DNA of 12,587 nt from Saccoglossus kowalevskii (Eukaryota > Hemichordata > Enteropneusta > Harrimaniidae), in the NCBI RefSeq assembly GCF_000003605.2, contig NW_003154745.1:78771-91357 (forward strand), given 5' to 3'. The notes beneath the pieces were generated by a model. The model was given only the letters and a program-made list of their open reading frames with translations. It was not told the DNA's origin and did no database searches. A program made the translations under genes and the position numbers. Shown in pieces: positions 7,231 to 12,587 of this stretch (position 1 is its first letter; every line of letters begins with the position of its first letter).

Positions 7231-7983
7231 TATAAAAAGACAAAGCAGGATGTTATGTTCTGTATATGCGAACAGCCCTTAGTTTATTTGTCTTCTTGGC
7301 TTTATGACAGTGCAACATGACAACTTCATAAAAATACTGTGCTGACTCAACAGCTGAAATTTGAGAAATCACACTTGAACAGCTAAGATTCAAGAATATA
7401 CAATATTTTTTTTTTGCTTGTAACTGAACACGTGTGAAAAACAATGCTTAAAGTGCAGAACAGGAAAACATGTAGAACAAAATTTTGTTTACAACAGTAA
7501 AATTAGCAACTTATTTTAATTGCATTTGATCGCAGTCCGATTATCAAATTTTCAGTGCCTAGTTGTGAAAAAAGTTAACAAATGTTGTTTAAGAGAGAAA
7601 TAGAGAAGTTAAGAAATTCTTTATTTTGTCAAAAAGATGTAGTGGTAGTAATTTCCACATAGTTATGCAATAATGGGCTGATCATACATTAACTTAAACA
7701 TGAATAATTCTGGCAGTTGGCATTTTCTGTCTAAATGGTACTATAAGTATAGTTAGACTGGTGGTCTTTCATAATGCTGATTAATAAATCTGATAATACT
7801 CTGGTAATGCTGGATAACATACTGCCATATACGTGTAATTTAAAAAAAATATTCATGTTGCGTCTGGGAAATATATTATTTTCATGATCATGACCTGAGT
7901 GATATTACCCAGTTTTCCTGATATATATATATATCGTACAACAATTTTTTTTGGTTTAGTTTTTAAATCTCCAAGAATAAATT

Positions 7984-8018
7984 ACTGTATTTACTCTACA
8001 AGATGAGTAAATTACAGT
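7984..8018. repeat. Short hairpin, 13-bp stem with one bulge
   Basis: ACTGTATTTACTC (7984-7996), 8-nt loop, GAGTAAATTACAGT (8005-8018). Shorter than a typical animal pre-miRNA, so left as an unassigned inverted repeat. Confidence 0.5.
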
Positions 8019-8297
8019 GAATGTGTACAAGGATCAAAAGCTCCCAGCCAATCTAAAACTATCCTGTTTTGTAACCTGGAACTAAAAGAACAAAGACAGT
8101 AATGCTAACTGAGCAGAGTACACATAGTGTCAGATATATTTTTAAGACAATGTTGTGAGAGATATGCTTCGCATAAACAAAGTGGCAGAGAGCATCAAGA
8201 AAGGCACTGCTATCAATGTTGCATATTACATGCTTGAACGCTCAATATAACAGAACAGTTTCATTCCTTATCCATATAGGATAAATCTTTGATTCAT

Positions 8298-8312
8298 ATA
8301 TATATATATATA
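8298..8312. repeat. TA microsatellite
   Basis: About seven TA dinucleotides; a similar run lies at about 7920-7934. Confidence 0.7.
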
Positions 8313-9949
8313 CATTTCATAATACTTATGAGTTAATGGGACGGAAATCAATGTGGTTGCTGCTAGTCACTGGAAGTAAACACAGACTCTGCATAACCAA
8401 CAAATAGATTTTAAGAGATGAATTAAAAGAATGTAAAAGTCAAAAGCATTTGAACATTGAATACAATATATTAAATTTGAGGGCTATGCTGGATGCAATT
8501 TTATATATAAAAATAAACACTGACATATTTTCCAGATTCAAATATGAGATGAGATGACACACTTAACACAAAATGCGTCTTGTGTTGGAGCTGATATTTT
8601 GAACACGTGGTTCTTCAATAAACTTTTGCCAAACACAAGACTGGACGGATTCTTTCTGATAAGGCTTATTTCTCTCATTCACTTTGAATATATAAGAAAA
8701 CAGTCATGAACTCAACAAGCAGGTATGCTGTGGACTGCATAAATATGGCTCTTGTCATGGGTCATTTGTAATTTTCAAATAAACTCGAATTTCATTCCCA
8801 TTGCACTTCTCATATCTTTAGACTACAAGAATTTGTAATTTTTCAATAAAACCCCTGGCCCTCTAATTAAATAAATAAAAAAAAGTGGTCACAATTGTAC
8901 AAGATCATATAAGGAAATACACATACAGAATACATGTGAATGAAGCAGGTAATATTTACGTAGTGGTTATAAATGACTACACACAATGTAAAATGTTAGA
9001 ACATATGAAGAACACCAGCACAGCTATAAAATGAATTGTTGTTCAAACAAAAATACAGGCTAAATGTTCAGCTAACATATTACACCATGTTTAGCCATTT
9101 GATAGGATGTGTAATAGTCTAAATATGGGGACTGAGTGTAGCTTTTGGACTTTTAAATAGACAGCAGCAATAGAGAATACCATGTGCTTATTATGGAAAT
9201 GGCCAAGAAATTTTTGTAATTGATGACTGAGCATGGACGGATTACCTTTGGTCTACAACAACGGTATTTAGTATTTAGGTAAGTATAAAGTAAACACAAG
9301 GCCATGAGGTGGTTTCACACATATCTCTCGATTTTGGCTAAAACAAGGCATCAAATGATATGATAATAAGTACATCACATCTTCCTTTTTTTAGTTTAGC
9401 ACATATTGGAGAACAATTCCACCAATGTTTGGAAAACTGTACAGTAAATGTGTTTATAGAAATAGAATAATTAAAATGCAATACTGTTTGGACGTTAAAT
9501 ACTGTACGGTGGTACGTACATTCATTAAAAATGCTAAGTGTAAAATATAACACAGGACGGAATACATTTTTTTCAGAAAACACCCTGCAGTGATTACTGT
9601 TGAGCCTTAATGGATCAAGCAAAAAGTTATTACACATTATTAGTTCTCATTTCTTTATAGTATAATGCAGTCATTGGTAGTAGGCGAAACAAACTTTTTA
9701 TGCAAACTTTGCACATCAGAATTCTGACTCAAGTTTGTGCATAGTTACTTTTGTATAGTTTCAAGATATAGCGACTCATAACTTCCTTGTTTGCTTGATC
9801 TATTGACTCGTGTAAGGACCCTGCAGATTTTTCTATGAAAGCACCAGGATTACATCAGTATGGATTGAGCATCACAAATCAAGATATCATGTCATATTAA
9901 TAAATCACAAATTGGGGTATGAAAATAGGATAAAATGCCTTAGAAAACA

Positions 9950-10072
9950 CATACTCTGTTTGCTCTATTCGAAGTACATAAAAGTACAGAAGAGTAAAGA
10001 AACCTAACACTGTCACTATTTTGACTGGAAATTCATATAATTGCACGTTTTGAATAGGACAAACAGAGTATG
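9950..10072. mobile_element. Foldback/MITE-like element, 123 bp
   Basis: The left arm, CATACTCTGTTTG then CTCTATTCGAA (9950-9973), and the right arm, TTTTGAATAGGAC then AAACAGAGTATG (10048-10072), are inverted repeats of about 24 bp with few mismatches. They flank about 75 bp of AT-rich DNA with no ORF. No clear target-site duplication. Confidence 0.6.
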
Positions 10073-11113
10073 GAGTTTTTGTTTTCCCTGCTTATACATA
10101 CAATATTCAAAAACTGAAATTTGATTTTTTTAAATTAATGATATATAATGTGTAAATTGCATTTGAATGAAATATATAAACATGTACTTTATTTTCATAG
10201 CTGTCTGTTGTGTGATTTATTAAAACACTAAACAAGATCCATACCAGTGTAATTACCATAGCAATTTAAGATTTAGAAAACAGAGTTCAGACAATATATA
10301 TATATATATAGAGAGAGAGAAACAGAAATATTTCAAACTTACTAAACCTTGCGCTATCCCAAAGTAAGTGAACCTTTTAATTACAATCAACGAGTAGAAT
10401 GCGAGTTGAATCACACTACATATAAAAATACAATTATCATTATTCGTTATATTTAACATTTGAAATTCTCATTTGCATATTTACAGAAATTGAGTTACAG
10501 TATAAAAAACAATATTCAGTCCTGTGTGCTTTCAACCCACTGATTAAAAAGATAAAATAATAAAAAGAAATTGTATTTTAAAAAAGCCAAGACTTGAGCA
10601 TGGTGGGATATGCCACATACAAGGACTGGTTAAATTTTCTAGGTTATAAAAATTGCACTTGAAAAATTTACAATCTTCTTCAGATACTGTACATTAATCT
10701 CAAATTATCACACATGGAAATAAAACAAATCTGTTGAGTGAAAGATTACACAAAGTGGCTGAATGGTAAAACTATCAATTTACAAAAACTAAAAATGGTG
10801 GTGTAAATAAAAAGAAAAAGCTTATACACTTAGCACTGTGTGCTAAAAATAATGCAATATGAAATTTCATTTATTATATAAAGCCTTAACAGTTTAAAGA
10901 GTAGAATTTGAGAATGTCCAAAATTATTGCAATCAAATACCATATTTCTCAGTAATGTCTGATTTTTTTTTTTTGATTTGTAAATTGCGTTTTTCTGACA
11001 TCCGTAAGTAGGAATGTATATGTAAAAACCTCTTCTTAACTGTATATACGAGTACATATTGCCTTCTATTCAACATTCCTGGCTAATTCCATTAGAGTTC
11101 ACTGTAAATATAT
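10073..11113. other. AT-rich DNA after the DYRK gene (possible extended 3' UTR)
   Basis: No coding region. It has many A/T runs, a (TA)n(GA)n microsatellite at about 10294-10320 and several AATAAA or AATAAA-like strings on the minus strand. Its proximity to the DYRK stop makes distal polyadenylation possible. Confidence 0.5.
10294..10320. repeat. Compound (TA)n(GA)n microsatellite
   Basis: About nine TA units run directly into about five GA units. Confidence 0.8.
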
Positions 11114-11119
11114 TTTATT
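11114..11119 (-). terminator. Candidate poly(A) signal of the DYRK gene
   Basis: AATAAA on the minus strand, 45 nt after the stop codon. This is the nearest canonical signal. More lie further down in the AT-rich DNA, so a much longer 3' UTR is possible. Confidence 0.45.
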
Positions 11120-11163
11120 GGTAATAATGCTGGTAATATATAGATCCCTTTGATGTTACATAA

Positions 11164-11405
11164 TTAGATAGGGGGCAGGAACTGTCCACCGGTTGCTTGT
11201 TCCACCTTTTCATCGTTGGCAGTTTTCAACTCCACAGTTATATGGTTAGTATCAGATGCAAGTAATGGTTTGACTTTATTCACAGGTTTATCCACAGGAT
11301 CAGTCAGCTGACTGTTATCAGCAGCCTCCACTGGGAGCAATTTGTCTTTTGTTTTCCCACTTCGTTTTTCTTTTCGTTTAATATTTTCTTCTGGTGGTGA
11401 TTTGT
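11164..11405 (-). CDS. DYRK last coding exon with stop codon
   Basis: 242 nt: two bases finish an Asp codon (G|AC), then 79 codons from KSPPEENIKRKEKR to GGQFLPPI and TAA at 11166-11164. The acceptor follows an extreme T11C6 pyrimidine tract (minus strand, 11427-11411) and ends TGAAG. The other two frames are closed, and only this one fits the upstream phase. The encoded tail is hydrophilic and rich in Lys, Glu and Asp, with no domain I recognise. Confidence 0.85.
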
Positions 11406-12372
11406 CTTCAGGGGGGAAAAAAAAAAATTATTTGCTGAGAACTTCATTGTGACAAAGCAATTATAAATTACAGCGTTTAAATCCGCTTGAACCAGCCTTG
11501 ATTATTAAGTATAACTTAAGAAATGCCTACCACAAGGTCAAAAGGATTTTGGGTAATATGAGAATCACAAATTTATTTAAATTGGAAATGATCATATATA
11601 CATGTAGATAAAATATTGGTGTGCCTATGTCTATTTTATATATAACTACTGTAAAATACTTTATTTGTTCGCTCGCAATCATTTTACGCTATTTTCGGTG
11701 AAGGAATGATTCAGTGATTATAAAATACAGTCAATATTCCTCTTTTCCTATATTTTACATTCAACTTGCTAAAAATCAGTGAAAATAAATTCCATACAAA
11801 ACACCAAAAAAGTCATTTCAGCGAAAATAATTCCAGCTAAAATAAAGTATTTTACAAGTAGTTGATTTGTTAATTATAAGTATGCTAAACATTATACATA
11901 ATAAGCAATAAACAAAACAAACAGGTACCAGCTTTTGGTTATGTAAACGTTGTCAAGGCATTAAAAAAAAAGTTTTTGTTTCTTTTCATCATCCTGCACA
12001 TCATGTGTACTGGTGAAGTGCAACAGATTTGGTAGAATTCAGGAAAAGTTTGTTTTCTGTGTCAGAGGTGTTTTTTTTTGGATCAAAATCAACCTTTAAT
12101 ATATGTATTAAAAAGTATTATTTAATAAAAGTTAACTGTTGAATATATCTTGTGATAATGACTTCAAACATACTGTTTATGGCTTCATACCTGCACTTTC
12201 TTCATCTACTTTGTCCTTTGCAAAGGTATTAATGGACGGTATATGCGAATAAACGTTCTTGTGCCTTGCTGAATGGTGGTGCTTTGACTCTTTACTTTTG
12301 GAAAGTTTTCCCTCTAATATCCAATCATGCTGTATGGCTTCATCTGGTGTCATTCGTTTTGACGGATCCCAT
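11164..12372 (-). CDS. Class II DYRK kinase (DYRK2/4-like), last two coding exons
   Basis: Dual-specificity tyrosine-phosphorylation-regulated kinase: members autophosphorylate an activation-loop Tyr, then phosphorylate Ser/Thr substrates. Only the C-terminus is here, complement(join(11164..11405,12191..12372)), 140 residues including one split codon. It opens with WDPSKRMTPDEAIQHDWI, kinase subdomain XI with its conserved Arg. The WDP form fits DYRK2/3/4 rather than DYRK1 (YDP), HIPK or PRP4. The tail is charged and low in complexity (KSKESKHHH, NIKRKEKRSGKTKDK) and ends GQFLPPI-stop, which recalls vertebrate DYRK4 or DYRK2 C-termini. The intron is phase 1 with GT/AG ends. The exon upstream of 12372, carrying the catalytic core, lies off the right edge. 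Class II is a firm call; the paralogue is not. Confidence 0.87.
11406..12190 (-). other. Last intron of the DYRK gene
   Basis: 785 nt, from donor GTATGA (12190) to acceptor TGAAG (11407-11406) after a T11C6 tract. It carries the 220-bp TIR element at 11644-11863. No other feature. Confidence 0.8.
11644..11863. mobile_element. MITE-like element with about 24-bp TIRs, 220 bp
   Basis: The left end is AACTACTGTAAAATACTT then TATTT (11644-11666). The right end, read in reverse complement, is AACTACTTGTAAAATACT then TTATTT (11840-11863), with a single one-base indel. Subterminal sequence is also partly mirrored (ATTTTACGCTATTTTCG against ATTATTTTCGCTGAAATG). No ORF. TIRs starting near ACTGTAAAATA are common among invertebrate MITEs, but I do not name a family. 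Confidence 0.75.
12191..12372 (-). CDS. DYRK penultimate coding exon (end of kinase domain)
   Basis: 182 nt: one base completing the previous codon, 60 codons (WDPSKRMTP to KVDEESA) and one base onward. The acceptor is CTCTGCAG|ATGGGATCC (AG at 12374-12373) and the donor GCAG|GTATGA (GT at 12190-12189). It contains the last alpha helix of the kinase C-lobe, then the start of the tail with HHHSARH. Its ATGGGATCC is not a start codon: the frame is A|TGG|GAT|CC. Confidence 0.88.
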
Positions 12373-12587
12373 CTGCAGAGAGAAATAAATAAATTATTAT
12401 TATACATCTGTCACCGTAATGCCACAAGTTACAGCAGGACATAATTTTGCGGTATTGCACTGTGTATTTTCATCCAACCATATTAGGAAACACGAATTCA
12501 AAATATGGAATGATTACACGCATAAATGCCCTCTAAAAATAGAAAACAAACATGGCTGCCTCAGGGTTTGATCGGACCCCACACAAA
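12373..12587 (-). other. DYRK intron, partial
   Basis: Upstream intron whose 3' end is CTCTCTCTGCAG. The preceding kinase exon is outside the window. Nothing else is supported. Confidence 0.7.

Larger units (their letters stand above)
7231..9949. other. Gene-free AT-rich DNA
   Basis: No coding region is supported. Contains TA microsatellites (about 7920-7934, 8298-8312) and a hairpin (7984-8018). It could be intergenic or the far part of a long DYRK 3' UTR; nothing here decides. Confidence 0.6.

Noticed and set aside
9338-9637. Minus-strand ORF of 99 codons
   Set aside because: AT-rich composition, no motif, no family resemblance and no splice context. Most likely chance.
12259-12444. Plus-strand ORF over the DYRK exon
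   Set aside because: Antisense shadow of the kinase exon.
12552-12587. Plus-strand ATGGCTGCC, open to the window edge, with a TISU-like context
   Set aside because: Only 12 codons are visible, it is antisense in the DYRK intron, and AAACATGGC-type strings recur in the repeats here. It cannot be supported.

Overview
This is animal nuclear DNA: AT-rich, intron-containing, with two protein genes in pieces on the minus strand and many short interspersed repeats. Codon-level similarity to FBXW2 and a class II DYRK, the intron style and the dense non-autonomous repeats suggest a marine invertebrate. A lophotrochozoan, perhaps a bivalve mollusc, is my guess from repeat style. Taxonomy cannot be fixed from this window alone.

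Left part (about 1-5930), minus strand: the 5' portion of an FBXW2 orthologue (F-box/WD40 substrate receptor of an SCF ubiquitin ligase). Three coding exons are visible with clean GT/AG borders and matching phases: 3448-2947 (start codon, F-box, start of WD40), 1278-1084 and 444-311. Together they give 277 residues, and the C-terminal rest lies off the left edge. A splice acceptor in front of the start codon (exon from 3498) implies an upstream untranslated exon. Two candidate first exons are seen, ending at 5907 (YY1/TISU-like start context, strong donor) and at 5573 (TATA box at about 5764-5773, CpG-rich). The introns hold a 49-bp higher-order tandem array (3672-4230), members of an AGTCCC-ended repeat family, a tRNA-derived SINE inside 46-bp direct repeats, and hairpins.

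Middle (about 5940-11110): about 5 kb with no gene I can support. It holds a second SINE copy, a foldback element, a small hairpin, microsatellites and a pair of CTCF-like 14-mers near the FBXW2 promoter. Part may be 3' UTR of the next gene.

Right part (11164-12587), minus strand: the last two coding exons of a class II DYRK kinase (DYRK2/4-like). They carry the end of the kinase domain (WDPSKRMTP, subdomain XI) and a basic, low-complexity tail ending LPPI. The intron between them carries a complete 220-bp MITE-like element. The two genes are head-to-tail on the same strand and I see no functional link between them. I found no evidence of a new gene system. The most unusual structures are the array and the repeat family.
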